Positions 1-8,898 of a stretch of DNA of 64,000 bases are shown piece by piece. The position numbers and the translations under genes were made by a program. The first letter of the stretch is position 1. Every line of letters begins with the position of its first letter. Below the pieces are notes generated by a model that was not told the origin of the DNA, did no database searches, and saw only the letters and a list, made by a program, of their open reading frames with translations. The DNA lies in assembly GCA_964346185.1 (NCBI GenBank), contig CAYFTR010000002.1:1-64000 (forward strand), given 5' to 3'. Origin of the DNA: JAAYJS01 sp964346185 (GTDB taxonomy: Bacteria > Bacillota > Clostridia > Eubacteriales > Eubacteriaceae).

Positions 1-49
1 CGCCTTGCCAAGGCGAGGGTCGCGAGTTCGAATCTCGTCTTCCGCTCCA
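1..49 (+). tRNA. tRNA-Gly (anticodon GCC), 3' part only
   Basis: The window opens inside a tRNA. Visible are the 3' half of the anticodon arm with loop TTGCCAA (anticodon GCC), a five-base variable loop, a T arm containing GTTCGAAT, the acceptor strand CTTCCGC, discriminator T and an encoded CCA ending at 49. The acceptor sequence and anticodon fit tRNA-Gly. The D arm and 5' acceptor strand lie before the window. Confidence 0.9.
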
Positions 50-72
50 TTTTATTTTTTGGGGAAATATAT

Positions 73-1254
73 ATGAAGAAGCCGATCATTTCTTATAAAA
101 ACCTTTTAATATATATCAGTTTGATCTTAATTTCCGTATTGCTGATTGTTCTCGGTAATCTTTATGTACGAGGAGACGGCAATTTTTTTATTGGACAAGA
201 TCTTGGCATCGAAAAAGCGAAAGTAACGGAAATTATCAGCATTAAGGAAGAAGCCGCACCCGGTGATACCGCCACAGGTAAAAACGTAACGGTATTATTC
301 CAAAGTCGCTTTACCCATGGAGAAAGAAAAGGTGAATCCGTCAGTGCGACCCAACACATTATGGAGTCGATGCAAAAACACTACGCTCAGGTAAAAACCG
401 GAGATCATATTTATGTTTTTCGGGGTGCGTCTCGTATTGACGGCGTGAGTTGGGTGTTTTATGAATTTCAACGATTTAACACCATTATACTGTTAACCGG
501 GGTATTCTTTTTCTTTTTATTATTATTCGGATGGTCAAAGGGATTTAATACCATTGTTACCCTGGTATTGACGGTGATGTCCGTATTCTTTGTGTTTTTG
601 CCTTCGGTCATCAACGGACACAATATTTACTTGTGGTCGATTCTCACCTGTATATATACCATTGTTATGACCTTTTTAATTATCAACCGCTTTTCCATTA
701 AAAACCTTGTATCTATTTTAGGTTGTGTCGGCGGTATTTTGGTTGCCGCATCCATGACGCTTATTATGAACCGGGTATTAATGATTTCGGGGTTAGTCGA
801 TGATTCCGCGCACTATTTAACAATGCTGCCCAATGTGCAAATTGATTTAAGAGGTGTCGTATTTGCCGGTATTATCATCGGTGCCATGGGTGCCGTTATG
901 GACGTTTCCATGTCTATTGCCTCCGCTTTGTACGAAGTAAAAATAACAGGAAAAGAAAATGCGGGCTTTATCCAATTGGTACGCTCCGGTTTTGCTATCG
1001 GTCGCGATATGATGGGAACGATGACCAATACACTGATTCTGGCCTATATCGGCGGGTCCTTGGCACAAACTTTGTTGATGATGGTCCATTCCGGATCCTT
1101 GGAGGCTTTACTCAACCAGGAGCTGATTATCGTTGAAAGTTTGCAGGCTTTGATCGGAAGCTTCGGCATTCTTTTTACCATACCTTTAACTACATTGATT
1201 TCGGCATTTTTTTATCGGGATATTAACATCGAAGAGGATACCGTCAAAAATTAA
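73..1254 (+). CDS. YibE/F family membrane protein
   Basis: Polytopic membrane protein of 393 residues that matches the YibE/F family (function unknown; members are often called putative transporters). An N-terminal membrane helix at about residues 10-30 is followed by an extracytoplasmic domain to about residue 135, then about seven hydrophobic helices separated by short loops. Conserved glycine-rich helix pairs such as GIIIGAMGAVMDVSMSIAS, around residue 275, are typical of the family. A GGGG stretch ten bases before the ATG can serve as ribosome binding site. It begins 24 bases after tRNA-Gly and ends just before a shared terminator with the convergent TetR gene. No substrate can be inferred. 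Confidence 0.8.
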   Translation: MKKPIISYKNLLIYISLILISVLLIVLGNLYVRGDGNFFIGQDLGIEKAKVTEIISIKEEAAPGDTATGKNVTVLFQSRFTHGERKGESVSATQHIMESMQKHYAQVKTGDHIYVFRGASRIDGVSWVFYEFQRFNTIILLTGVFFFFLLLFGWSKGFNTIVTLVLTVMSVFFVFLPSVINGHNIYLWSILTCIYTIVMTFLIINRFSIKNLVSILGCVGGILVAASMTLIMNRVLMISGLVDDSAHYLTMLPNVQIDLRGVVFAGIIIGAMGAVMDVSMSIASALYEVKITGKENAGFIQLVRSGFAIGRDMMGTMTNTLILAYIGGSLAQTLLMMVHSGSLEALLNQELIIVESLQALIGSFGILFTIPLTTLISAFFYRDINIEEDTVKN

Positions 1255-1293
1255 TTTTAAGGCAGACGTCAATGCAAAAATAAGTCCATAAAA

Positions 1294-1332
1294 AAAGATC
1301 TGCATCTGAGTGATTTTCAGGTGCAGATCTTT
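1294..1332. terminator. Bidirectional terminator between yibE/F-like gene and tetR
   Basis: A 16-base inverted repeat (arms 1294-1309 and 1317-1332, one G-T pair) with an 8-base-or-less loop is flanked by A and T tracts. It lies between two convergent genes, and its right arm touches the TetR stop codon, so it can end transcription from both sides. Confidence 0.85.
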
Positions 1333-1901
1333 CATTGTACCAGACCTCGTAGAGCAAAACCGATTTGTTCATCAACAATTTTTTCCCGTAAATTTAAAGA
1401 TTGTCCCGTTAATTCCAACCCGTAGAGTAGCAACGCGATGTGCCGTGCCCAAACGCCGGCATCCACCCGTTTAAACTCCTTGGTTTTTATACCGTACACG
1501 ATTAACCCTCTGAGCATTTCAGTGATGCCGTCAAATTGCCACTTTCTAATCATTTGAGCATCGGTATTACGAGTTAAAAACTCGTGTCCCGCTTGTGTTA
1601 ATGAGGGACTTTTTTTTAAGATCATCTCTTTTCGTTTCTCCAAATAATGTAACAGGATTTCCTTAGCCGGAAGGTTTTCCCAAATGGCAATTTCCATACG
1701 TTGCTGTTCGTACTCCGCTTCCCTTAAAAACAAAGCTTGAAACACTTCTTCCGTTGATGAAAAGTATAGGTAAAGGCCGCCACGACTAATGGCACAGGCA
1801 TCCACAATGTCTTTCATCGTAACGGCAATAAAACCCTTTTCCATAAAAACATCTTTTGCCTTATCTAATATATAAGCTTTTTTTCGTGCCGCTTTACTCA
1901 T
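1332..1901 (-). CDS. TetR/AcrR family transcriptional regulator
   Basis: A 189-residue one-domain repressor. The N-terminal helix-turn-helix is clear at about residues 25-48 (TMKDIVDACAISRGGLYLYF), the signature region of TetR proteins. The rest is the variable ligand-binding helical domain, so the inducer cannot be predicted. AAGGTGG stands eight bases before the ATG. It is separated by a terminator from the upstream SPFH operon and is convergent with the YibE/F gene, so there is no obvious target beside it; autoregulation is the family norm but no operator was identified. Confidence 0.88.
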   Translation of the reverse strand: MSKAARKKAYILDKAKDVFMEKGFIAVTMKDIVDACAISRGGLYLYFSSTEEVFQALFLREAEYEQQRMEIAIWENLPAKEILLHYLEKRKEMILKKSPSLTQAGHEFLTRNTDAQMIRKWQFDGITEMLRGLIVYGIKTKEFKRVDAGVWARHIALLLYGLELTGQSLNLREKIVDEQIGFALRGLVQ

Positions 1902-1944
1902 ATGCCCACCTTTTAAAATTACATCTTCACTCCGTCCATCTAAC

Positions 1945-1974
1945 AGAAAACCCTCTGTATTTTACTACAGAGGG
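1945..1974 (-). terminator. Terminator after the SPFH gene
   Basis: A perfect 9-bp stem (CCCTCTGTA at 1951-1959 with TACAGAGGG at 1966-1974), followed on the minus strand by TTTTCT, ends the dcd-to-SPFH operon before tetR. Confidence 0.85.
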
Positions 1975-1989
1975 CAATGAATGTAAAAT

Positions 1990-2880
1990 TTATTTCTTCG
2001 GCTCTTTAAAGAGTTCCGCTGTAGCGGTTGCCAAACCGGCAATACTTTGAAGATCCGACGGGATAATAATTTTTGTCGATTGACCGTCGGCCACTTTTTC
2101 CAGAGCATCTAAACCTTTCAGTGCAACGATATTTTGTTGCGGATTTGCTTCATTGAGCATTTTAAGCCCTTCCGCCGTTGCTTTTTGTACGGTTAAAATT
2201 GCCTGTGCTTCCCCTTCCGCTATGCGAATTCTGGACTCCTTATCCGCCTCCGCTTTTAAGATTGCAGCGGTTTTTTCACCTTCTGCAACTAATACGGCGG
2301 ATTTCTTTTCGCCCTCAGCCTGAAGGATTTTTTCTCGACGTTCACGTTCCGCTTTCATTTGGCGTTCCATGGCGTTTTGAATTTCCGCCGGAGGCATAAT
2401 ATTTTTTAACTCTACACGGTTAATTTTAATACCCCAGGGGTCGGTCGCTTCGTCCAGAATCGACCGCATTTTTGTGTTAATGGTATCTCTAGATGTCAGG
2501 GTTTGGTCTAACTCCAAGTCACCGATAATATTTCTCAAAGTGGTTGCCGTTAGATTTTCTATTGCTTTTATGGGTTGTTCCACGCCGTATTTGTAATATC
2601 TGGGGTCGGTAATTTGCATATAAATAACCGTATCGATTTGCATGGTTACATTATCTTTTGTGATGACCGGTTGCGGTGGAAAGTCCAACACATGTTCTTT
2701 TAAGCTGATTTTTTTTGAAATTTTATCTATAATTGGCACCGCAATGTGAAAACCCGTTTCCCAAGTGGCATGGTAGGCACCTAAGCGCTCTACAATTTGC
2801 GCGTAAGCTTGGGGTACAATCCTGGAATTACTGACAATCAGAACAATAACTAAAACGATAATAACGAATAAAAAGGGCAT
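1990..2880 (-). CDS. SPFH/Band 7 (stomatin-like, QmcA/paraslipin type) membrane protein
   Basis: A 296-residue membrane scaffold protein. One N-terminal hydrophobic helix (residues 2-18) anchors it. The SPFH domain follows to about residue 180, then an alanine- and glutamate-rich coiled coil with repeated AEGE units at about residues 180-240 and a short C-terminal tail. SPFH proteins form oligomeric rings that organise membrane microdomains and often control membrane proteases. The NfeD-like gene directly upstream, 12 bases away, is the usual operon partner of this family and supports the call. Confidence 0.92.
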   Translation of the reverse strand: MPFLFVIIVLVIVLIVSNSRIVPQAYAQIVERLGAYHATWETGFHIAVPIIDKISKKISLKEHVLDFPPQPVITKDNVTMQIDTVIYMQITDPRYYKYGVEQPIKAIENLTATTLRNIIGDLELDQTLTSRDTINTKMRSILDEATDPWGIKINRVELKNIMPPAEIQNAMERQMKAERERREKILQAEGEKKSAVLVAEGEKTAAILKAEADKESRIRIAEGEAQAILTVQKATAEGLKMLNEANPQQNIVALKGLDALEKVADGQSTKIIIPSDLQSIAGLATATAELFKEPKK

Positions 2881-2892
2881 ATTATAACTCCT

Positions 2893-3336
2893 TTACTTTT
2901 GTCGAACCAAGGCTTTTACACCTTCCAACCGAATGACTTCCACTTCCGTATTTTCCGGAATAATTTGATCGCTGTCAATGTTTCGAGCTGTCCAGTCCAT
3001 CCCCTTAATTTTAACGGTACCTGTACCGTGTAAATTATTGATAGCCACGGTGACAACACCCGTGCTGCCGATGATTCTGTCGACATCAGTTTTTAATGTT
3101 CTTTTGCCGATTAATTTTTTGCTTAAGGGTCTTGTCAACACGGCAAAGCCGACGGACGACAGGATAAACACCGCCACCTGTAACCAGAAAGGACCTCCCG
3201 GAAGATACACCAAATAAGCTAACGCGGCACCTATGGAAAACCAAATGGAAATCAGGTTGCCTACCGTGACAATTTCGACAATCAAAAATATAACACTTAA
3301 AACTAACCACATTGCCGGTCCCGAATTAATAGCCAT
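2893..3336 (-). CDS. NfeD-like membrane protein
   Basis: A 147-residue partner of the SPFH protein. About three hydrophobic segments fill the N-terminal half (to about residue 75), followed by a C-terminal beta-rich OB-fold domain (about residues 80-147) with the family pattern GxxGxV and V-I-R-L-E-G-x-x-L. The short NfeD form lacks the serine protease domain. I place the start at MAINS because AGGAGG stands seven bases before that ATG; a longer reading to 3366 has no ribosome binding site of its own. It lies between thiI and the SPFH gene in a leftward operon. Confidence 0.88.
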   Translation of the reverse strand: MAINSGPAMWLVLSVIFLIVEIVTVGNLISIWFSIGAALAYLVYLPGGPFWLQVAVFILSSVGFAVLTRPLSKKLIGKRTLKTDVDRIIGSTGVVTVAINNLHGTGTVKIKGMDWTARNIDSDQIIPENTEVEVIRLEGVKALVRQK

Positions 3337-3383
3337 ATGTATACCTCCTGTCATCAGTATAGACATGAATACTTTATGTTTTT

Positions 3384-4547
3384 TTAAAGTATTATAATCT
3401 CCGACTTTTCAATGGCTGTAGCCATCATGGTTTCCGCGAAAGGTTCCATCGCCATTTCCGATTCCCTGATTTTATCGACTTTCGGTTTTGTTTCGGGGTG
3501 TTTCGGCACAAAAATCGTACAACAATCTTCGTAAGGTAATATGGAAGTCTCAAAAGTTCCGATTTGTTGTGCAATCTCCACAATCTCCACTTTATCTAAG
3601 CCGATTAATGGCCTAAACACCGGCATGTGTACCACATCGTTGGTAACGGCCAAACTTTCTTGGGTTTGACTGGCCACCTGACCGAGGCTTTCTCCTGTAA
3701 TTAAGGATTTTGCCTTCTCTATCTCCGCAATACGTTGTGTAATGCGCATCATATACCGCCTGATAATTAAAGTGGTTTGGCGTTCCGGGCATACCTCCAC
3801 AATTTTTGTTTGTATTTCCGTAAAGGGAACAACATAGAGTTTCAGTTTTCCGGTATATTGTGCCAGTATTTTTGCCAAATCCACTACTTTTTGTTTAGCG
3901 CGGTCCGATGTAAATGGAAACGAATGAAAGTGAACACCAATTATTTCAAGACCTCGTTTTGCCATCATATAGCCCGCTACAGGGCTGTCAATACCGCCGG
4001 ATAACAACATAGCGGATTTACCTGCCGTCCCCACAGGCATGCCGCCCCGACCCGCAATTATTTTGTGATAAACGTAGGTTTGACGCTTTCCCCTCACCTC
4101 TACCCACAGGTGAAAGTCGGGATTGTGTAGATCTACTTTAATATTGTCGCAATGCTTTAAAACCACACCGCCCAAATGACGTGCCAAATCCATAGACGTC
4201 ATGGGAAAACTTTTGTCACTTCTTTTCACGGATACTCTGAATGTATTAAAATCCGTGTTTTCCGCTTCAAAACGTACTTGATTTTCGATATCGGCCATTT
4301 CCGAAGAAATGACCACACCGGGGCTGACCGATACAATTCCGAATACCTTTGTAACGGCGGCTAAAGCTTTTCGTAAATCCGTTTCATTTAAATGTATAAT
4401 GATTCTTCCTTGAATTTTTTCCGTTTTTGCAGGGCAAACCGGTTGTAATGCGGCACGTATATTACGCACCAGACAATCGATAAAATAATTTTTGTTTAGA
4501 CCCTTTAAGCTGATTTCTCCATAGCGTACCAGAATGATGCGATTCAT
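3384..4547 (-). CDS. thiI: tRNA 4-thiouridine synthase ThiI
   Basis: Adenylates uridine 8 of tRNA and transfers sulfur to give 4-thiouridine; in some bacteria it also delivers sulfur for thiamine thiazole. The protein has 387 residues: N-terminal ferredoxin-like and THUMP region (to about 165), then the AANH/PP-loop domain with SGGIDSP at 183-189 and the conserved C-C pair at 342-343. The C-terminal rhodanese domain of enterobacterial ThiI is absent, as usual in Firmicutes, where a dedicated cysteine desulfurase supplies sulfur. That desulfurase gene is immediately upstream and overlaps by four bases, which implies translational coupling. Confidence 0.96.
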   Translation of the reverse strand: MNRIILVRYGEISLKGLNKNYFIDCLVRNIRAALQPVCPAKTEKIQGRIIIHLNETDLRKALAAVTKVFGIVSVSPGVVISSEMADIENQVRFEAENTDFNTFRVSVKRSDKSFPMTSMDLARHLGGVVLKHCDNIKVDLHNPDFHLWVEVRGKRQTYVYHKIIAGRGGMPVGTAGKSAMLLSGGIDSPVAGYMMAKRGLEIIGVHFHSFPFTSDRAKQKVVDLAKILAQYTGKLKLYVVPFTEIQTKIVEVCPERQTTLIIRRYMMRITQRIAEIEKAKSLITGESLGQVASQTQESLAVTNDVVHMPVFRPLIGLDKVEIVEIAQQIGTFETSILPYEDCCTIFVPKHPETKPKVDKIRESEMAMEPFAETMMATAIEKSEIIIL

Positions 4548-5734
4548 TTTTCTCCCTTTCCGTAACCGATAATTTTTCGTATGTAATGACTTTGCCGCGC
4601 AATGGCATTTGCCACCGTTTCCATTTGGGTAGGGTCCGATAAAGGAGAAAAAGAAATACGTACGGCACCTTCCACCTCCTTATCGGACAAGCCCACAGCT
4701 TGTAAGGTTCTGTTTTTTTCCTTACTGTGCTTGGAACAGGCCGATCCGGTAGACAAATAAATGTTTTCCTTTTCCAAAGCGTGGAGGAGCACCTCCGCTT
4801 TAATACCCGAAATAGTAAGGCAAAGGATATAGGGTGAGCCTTCGGGATCTTCAACCACTTTGTAATCGTCCAATTCACGCTGTAAGGCTTGAAGCAGTGC
4901 ATGGCGACAAGCTGCGGCACCTGAAGCTTTGTTTTGGTGCAATTCGGAAAAAACTTCGATGGCCCGCGTCATACCGACAATAGCGGGAACATTTTCCGTG
5001 CCGGAACGAAATTTGTTTTCCTGCCCTCCGCCCAACAACAATGGTGCACATTTCGTTCCTTTTTTTAAATATAACGCCCCGATTCCTTTAGGACCCATAA
5101 ATTTATGCGCGCAAAAAGTAACCGCATCCAATTGAGACGCGGCAATGTTCAAGGGCATTTTTAAGAAACCTTGTACAAAATCCGAATGAAAAACACAATT
5201 CGGGCTGATGTTCTTAACAATTTTACCGATCGCTTTTAGATCCTGTGCTGTACCAACTTCATTACTGACCCCGATAACGGAAACCAATACGGTATTGCCG
5301 GTCATTTCTTTTTTTAAATCATCCAATTTTACCCGACCGTTACCGTCTACCGGCAGGTAAATGACATCCAAACCCTGCTCTTCATAAAATTTAAAAACTT
5401 CCATAACGGAAGGGTGTTCGATCATCGTTGTGATCAACCTGGCATCTTTTCTTATAGCCGGGCGCAAACTGTCCACTACACCCCGTATCAGGGTGTTATT
5501 ACCCTCGGTTCCACCGGAAGTCACATACAGTTCCTCCGACGAAACGCCGATTTCTGCACCAAAGCGTTCCTTGCATTCTTTCATAACTTTTTCGACCGCT
5601 CCTCCCGGCCAATACAGAGCGGAAGGGTTATAATAATTGTCTTTTAAAAAGGGGAGCATTGCTTCCAGCACATTCGGATGGAGGGGCATGGTTGCCGCAT
5701 TATCCAAATAAATTTCCGATAGGCGGTTAGTCAT
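4544..5734 (-). CDS. Cysteine desulfurase (NifS/IscS family), ThiI partner
   Basis: PLP enzyme that takes sulfur from L-cysteine as a persulfide. Of its 396 residues, the cofactor lysine is K211 in AHKFMG, H107 is the stacking histidine, and the persulfide cysteine is C333 in GSACSKHS on the mobile loop. The start overlaps the end of dcd by eight bases, and the end overlaps thiI by four. Genes in this position in Firmicutes (the NifZ type in Bacillus) feed ThiI rather than Fe-S cluster assembly, and no iscU-like scaffold is nearby, so a tRNA-thiolation role is inferred. Confidence 0.94.
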   Translation of the reverse strand: MTNRLSEIYLDNAATMPLHPNVLEAMLPFLKDNYYNPSALYWPGGAVEKVMKECKERFGAEIGVSSEELYVTSGGTEGNNTLIRGVVDSLRPAIRKDARLITTMIEHPSVMEVFKFYEEQGLDVIYLPVDGNGRVKLDDLKKEMTGNTVLVSVIGVSNEVGTAQDLKAIGKIVKNISPNCVFHSDFVQGFLKMPLNIAASQLDAVTFCAHKFMGPKGIGALYLKKGTKCAPLLLGGGQENKFRSGTENVPAIVGMTRAIEVFSELHQNKASGAAACRHALLQALQRELDDYKVVEDPEGSPYILCLTISGIKAEVLLHALEKENIYLSTGSACSKHSKEKNRTLQAVGLSDKEVEGAVRISFSPLSDPTQMETVANAIARQSHYIRKIIGYGKGEK

Positions 5735-6266
5735 TGCGATCCTCGTCTAAAAAGATTTTCGAACCTACCGCACGCCGTTGCCCCTGGTACTTACCTTTGT
5801 ATGGATTTAATGCTACCTGGTCCATCTCCGCAAAAACCAATTGACAAATGCGTCGCCCGGCTTCCAAACGAATAGGCAGACGATTGGCGTTATACAACTC
5901 CAAGGTAATCTCGCCTTCAAAACCGGCATCAACCCAGCCGGCATTTTGGATAAATAAACCCATTCTGCCGATCGAGCTTCTGCCCTCAACAAAGGCGGTT
6001 AAATAGTTCGGCAATTTGATGTACTCCATCGTGGTTGCCAACAAAAAAGAATTGGAGGGAATGATGATGGAATCACTCTCAAATTCCACATAATGTATTT
6101 CGTCCGTCATGGTCATCGCTTCAAATTTGTTTTCGTCCAACTTAAGATAATGTCTCCCTAAACGAATATCCACAGACGCCGGCTGAATTTGACCTTCAAC
6201 CATGGGGTCAATGACCAACTCACCCGATTTTAAATGTTTTAATATTGTTTTATCCGATAAAATCAT
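5727..6266 (-). CDS. dcd: dCTP deaminase
   Basis: A 179-residue trimeric nucleotide hydrolase that makes dUTP from dCTP for thymidylate synthesis. The phosphate-binding motif GRSSIGR is at 95-101 and the catalytic glutamate is E123 in EITLELYN. The stretch between them (QNAGWVDAGFEG) resembles the bifunctional deaminase/dUTPase forms of archaea and Gram-positives more than the E. coli enzyme, so direct formation of dUMP is possible but not shown. GGAG precedes the ATG. It is the first gene of the leftward operon. Confidence 0.94.
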   Translation of the reverse strand: MILSDKTILKHLKSGELVIDPMVEGQIQPASVDIRLGRHYLKLDENKFEAMTMTDEIHYVEFESDSIIIPSNSFLLATTMEYIKLPNYLTAFVEGRSSIGRMGLFIQNAGWVDAGFEGEITLELYNANRLPIRLEAGRRICQLVFAEMDQVALNPYKGKYQGQRRAVGSKIFLDEDRND

Positions 6267-6295
6267 TTCTATACTCCATAAAAATAGTCTTTATT

Positions 6296-6324
6296 ATTTT
6301 ATCATTGATGACGACCTTTATCAA
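6296..6324 (-). promoter_or_regulatory. Sigma-A type promoter of the dcd operon
   Basis: On the minus strand, TTGATA (6319-6324), a 17-base spacer and TAAAAT (6296-6301) lie about 30 bases before the dcd start, in the divergent region facing the lipoprotein gene. Confidence 0.65.
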
Positions 6325-6412
6325 AACAATTCACACATAATAAAAGTTTCCATAGATATAAGATAAAATTTAGACGCTAATGGTATATTAAATTTCATAA
6401 AGGAGGTATTAA

Positions 6413-7324
6413 ATGATTGCATTTAATAAAAATCTATTTAAAATTGTAAGTATTCTTTTTGTAACACTCGCCTTAGTAACGCTCGGTGCCTGTGGAGCGA
6501 AAGAAACAAACCAAAAACAGGAAACAACAGAAAGTCGACAGGAAACGGAAAAAAAATCTGAAACTAAAAATAAAAAAGAAACACAAGGCGAAATTTTTAC
6601 CAAGAAAGAAGATGTGGATTTCGAATCATTAAAAGTAAATATCGCCCTAGGTGCCTTCAATTATAATGGAAACAGTGATAAAAGCGGCTATGATATCTAC
6701 TGGGACGAAAACACTTTTGAAGAAAAAATCAGTATTGATGCTTACATAGATTATGATGACGATGATAATGACGGTGACGACTTGGTTATCGAAACTACAC
6801 CTGATAATGCCGTTACAAAAAATCTGAACGGTGATGTTGAAAATAAAAATAAAGTTACTGTTTTTAAAAACGGTCAAGTTTTAGATGATGTCAAAATGCG
6901 TTTGGGTATCGGTATTTTTAATATTGATGCTTTAAAAGCGGAAGAATGCGAGCTTAAAACCGGTGTCGGCGAATTGAAAATAAACGGCATGGACATTCAC
7001 GACGAAGCAACATTAGAAACTGGCGTCGGTGCCGTTGCCATTCAAAATGCCAATATACACGATTTAAAACTTAAAGCCGGTATTGGTGCCGTAACCATTG
7101 AGGGCGTATTAACCGGAGAAACCGAAATAGAAAACGGTATCGGAGAAACCAAACTTAAAATCTGCGGCAACATCAACGATTACAAATTTGATATTGATAA
7201 AGGTGTCAGCACTTTAAAGATCAACGGTGAACGTTATGAAGGTCTTTCTTTATCCGATAACGGACCGCATACTATAAAAATTGACAGTGGTGTCGGTGAT
7301 ATATCTATCGAATTTATTGACTGA
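6413..7324 (+). CDS. Lipoprotein with toast-rack-like beta-repeat domain
   Basis: A 303-residue secreted lipoprotein. The signal peptide ends in the lipobox LGAC with cysteine 27. A charged, low-complexity linker rich in K, E, Q and T follows to about residue 60. Next comes an unusual acidic run of Asp and Asn at about residues 120-128. The C-terminal half holds repeated L-x-x-G-V/I-G units (GVGELKI, GVGAVAI, GIGAVTI, GIGETKL, GVGDISI), the pattern of a right-handed beta solenoid like the DUF4097/toast-rack families. AAAGGAGG stands six bases before the ATG. No function can be assigned; surface adhesion or membrane-stress sensing are guesses based on related folds. Confidence 0.75.
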   Translation: MIAFNKNLFKIVSILFVTLALVTLGACGAKETNQKQETTESRQETEKKSETKNKKETQGEIFTKKEDVDFESLKVNIALGAFNYNGNSDKSGYDIYWDENTFEEKISIDAYIDYDDDDNDGDDLVIETTPDNAVTKNLNGDVENKNKVTVFKNGQVLDDVKMRLGIGIFNIDALKAEECELKTGVGELKINGMDIHDEATLETGVGAVAIQNANIHDLKLKAGIGAVTIEGVLTGETEIENGIGETKLKICGNINDYKFDIDKGVSTLKINGERYEGLSLSDNGPHTIKIDSGVGDISIEFID

Positions 7325-7351
7325 TTTAAACAATTTAAATAATATAATACA

Positions 7352-7392
7352 AAAAACTCGAACCCATCCGCATAGGAAAGGTTCGAGTTTTT
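7352..7392. terminator. Bidirectional terminator between the lipoprotein gene and rnfB
   Basis: Long inverted repeat AAAAACTCGAACC / GGTTCGAGTTTTT (about 13 bp, 15-base loop) with A and T tracts on both sides, between convergent genes. Confidence 0.88.
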
Positions 7393-7418
7393 AAGTTTGT
7401 CGCTTTTTCATAAAGTTT

Positions 7419-8315
7419 TTAAGACACCGGTTCTTTATCTTTAAGTTCCAAGAGATCTACTTGCTTAGGCAAATCCGCCATCGTTTTTCTTTGATGTTCT
7501 TTCGGTATCTCTCTACCTTCGAAGGTAATCGCTTTTGTGGGACATTTTTCGACACAGGCACCACATTGGACACATTTGTCGTAGTCGATAACTGCTAAAT
7601 TGTCAGCCATATGAATAGCATCGTATTCGCAGGCTTTTACACAGGCACTGCAGGCAATACAGCCTACACCACAAACCGAACGCACCTGTTTTCCCTTCGC
7701 ATTGGAAGAGCAATCCACATGGATCACCTGACCGTAGGGTGCTAAAGCAATAATACCTTTAGGACACACATCAATACATTGACCGCAAGCGGTGCATTTA
7801 TCGACATCTATTTCCGCAATACCATTGGCATTAATCTTAAGAGCGTCGAATTGGCAAACCCGTACACATGTTCCCATGCCCAGACAACCGTAACGGCATG
7901 CTTTCGTTCCGCCGTTGGCTATAACCGCTTCTTTACAGTCTCGAATACCGTAATAGGTAGCTCGTTCTTCGACAACGCTACAGTCCCCTTTACAATGGAT
8001 GTTGGCAACCATTTTTTCGGATTCTGTTGCAGTAACACCCATAATGCCTGAAATAGCTTCAACCATATCGGAACCGCCAACCGGACAGGCATTAACGGAA
8101 GCCGAACCCGCGACAATGGCAGCCGCCAACCCGTCGCAACCGGGATAGCCGCAACCGCCGCAATTGGCACCGGGTAAGGCCGCACGCACTTGGGGGATTC
8201 TTTCGTCCTGTTCGATTTCAAAAATTTTAGAAGCAATGGCCAATCCGACGCCGAATAATAAGCCAAATCCACCTAGTATAAGAATTGGCAATAAGATATC
8301 CATCATGTTGTCCAT
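7419..8315 (-). CDS. rnfB: Rnf electron transport complex subunit B
   Basis: The ferredoxin-facing iron-sulfur subunit of the Rnf complex. Its 298 residues hold an N-terminal membrane helix (about 5-28), a [4Fe-4S] site CGGCGYPGC plus C77, a further cluster around residues 107-150, and two pairs of ferredoxin motifs (CTACGQCIDVCP, CIACSACVKACE, CVQCGACVEKCP), more than in proteobacterial RnfB and typical of clostridial Rnf. AAGGAGG is correctly placed before the ATG. It is the last gene of rnfCDGEAB, six bases after rnfA. It probably receives electrons from reduced ferredoxin. Confidence 0.96.
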   Translation of the reverse strand: MDNMMDILLPILILGGFGLLFGVGLAIASKIFEIEQDERIPQVRAALPGANCGGCGYPGCDGLAAAIVAGSASVNACPVGGSDMVEAISGIMGVTATESEKMVANIHCKGDCSVVEERATYYGIRDCKEAVIANGGTKACRYGCLGMGTCVRVCQFDALKINANGIAEIDVDKCTACGQCIDVCPKGIIALAPYGQVIHVDCSSNAKGKQVRSVCGVGCIACSACVKACEYDAIHMADNLAVIDYDKCVQCGACVEKCPTKAITFEGREIPKEHQRKTMADLPKQVDLLELKDKEPVS

Positions 8316-8321
8316 ACCTCC

Positions 8322-8897
8322 TTATAGCATTCCGGAAAATCCCAAAAATGCAATTGACATTAAACCGGCCGAAACAAGAGCAATGGGAAAGCCTTCGAGA
8401 CTTTCCGGTATGTCGGAAAGTTCCAGTTGCTCTCGAATACCGGCAAACATAACAATAGCTAAGGTGAAACCTAAGGCACCGGCAACACCGTTAAAAACCG
8501 TTTCAATAAAATTGTAGCCTTCCTGGATATTTAAAACAGCAACACCAAGTACCGCACAGTTGGTGGTAATTAAGGGTAAGTATACCCCCAGTGCTTCATA
8601 TAAAGCCGGACTGGATTTGTGAATAACCATTTCAACAAATTGAACCAAGGTAGCTATTACAAGAATAAAAGCGATGGTTTGTAAATAACCTAAGCCCATC
8701 GGGTTTAAAACTGCATACTGAATAACGTAGGTAATGGCGGAGGCTAAAGCCATAACAAAGGTTACCGCTACCCCCATGCCAATTGCCGTTTCTATTTTCT
8801 TAGATACTCCGAGGAAAGGGCAACAACCTAAAAATCGGCTCGTGATAAAGTTTTGTACAAAGATACCGCTGACCAGAATAATTAAAATATTTTTCAT
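8322..8897 (-). CDS. rnfA: Rnf complex membrane subunit A
   Basis: A 191-residue integral membrane subunit with six hydrophobic helices. The paired motifs FxGxCPFLGVSKK near the N-terminus and LPLITTNCAVLGVA in the middle are the RnfA/NqrE signature. Their cysteines, with those of RnfE, hold a membrane [2Fe-2S] cluster in structurally studied Rnf and Nqr. It lies between rnfE and rnfB with gaps of one and six bases. Confidence 0.96.
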   Translation of the reverse strand: MKNILIILVSGIFVQNFITSRFLGCCPFLGVSKKIETAIGMGVAVTFVMALASAITYVIQYAVLNPMGLGYLQTIAFILVIATLVQFVEMVIHKSSPALYEALGVYLPLITTNCAVLGVAVLNIQEGYNFIETVFNGVAGALGFTLAIVMFAGIREQLELSDIPESLEGFPIALVSAGLMSIAFLGFSGML

Positions 8898-8898
8898 C

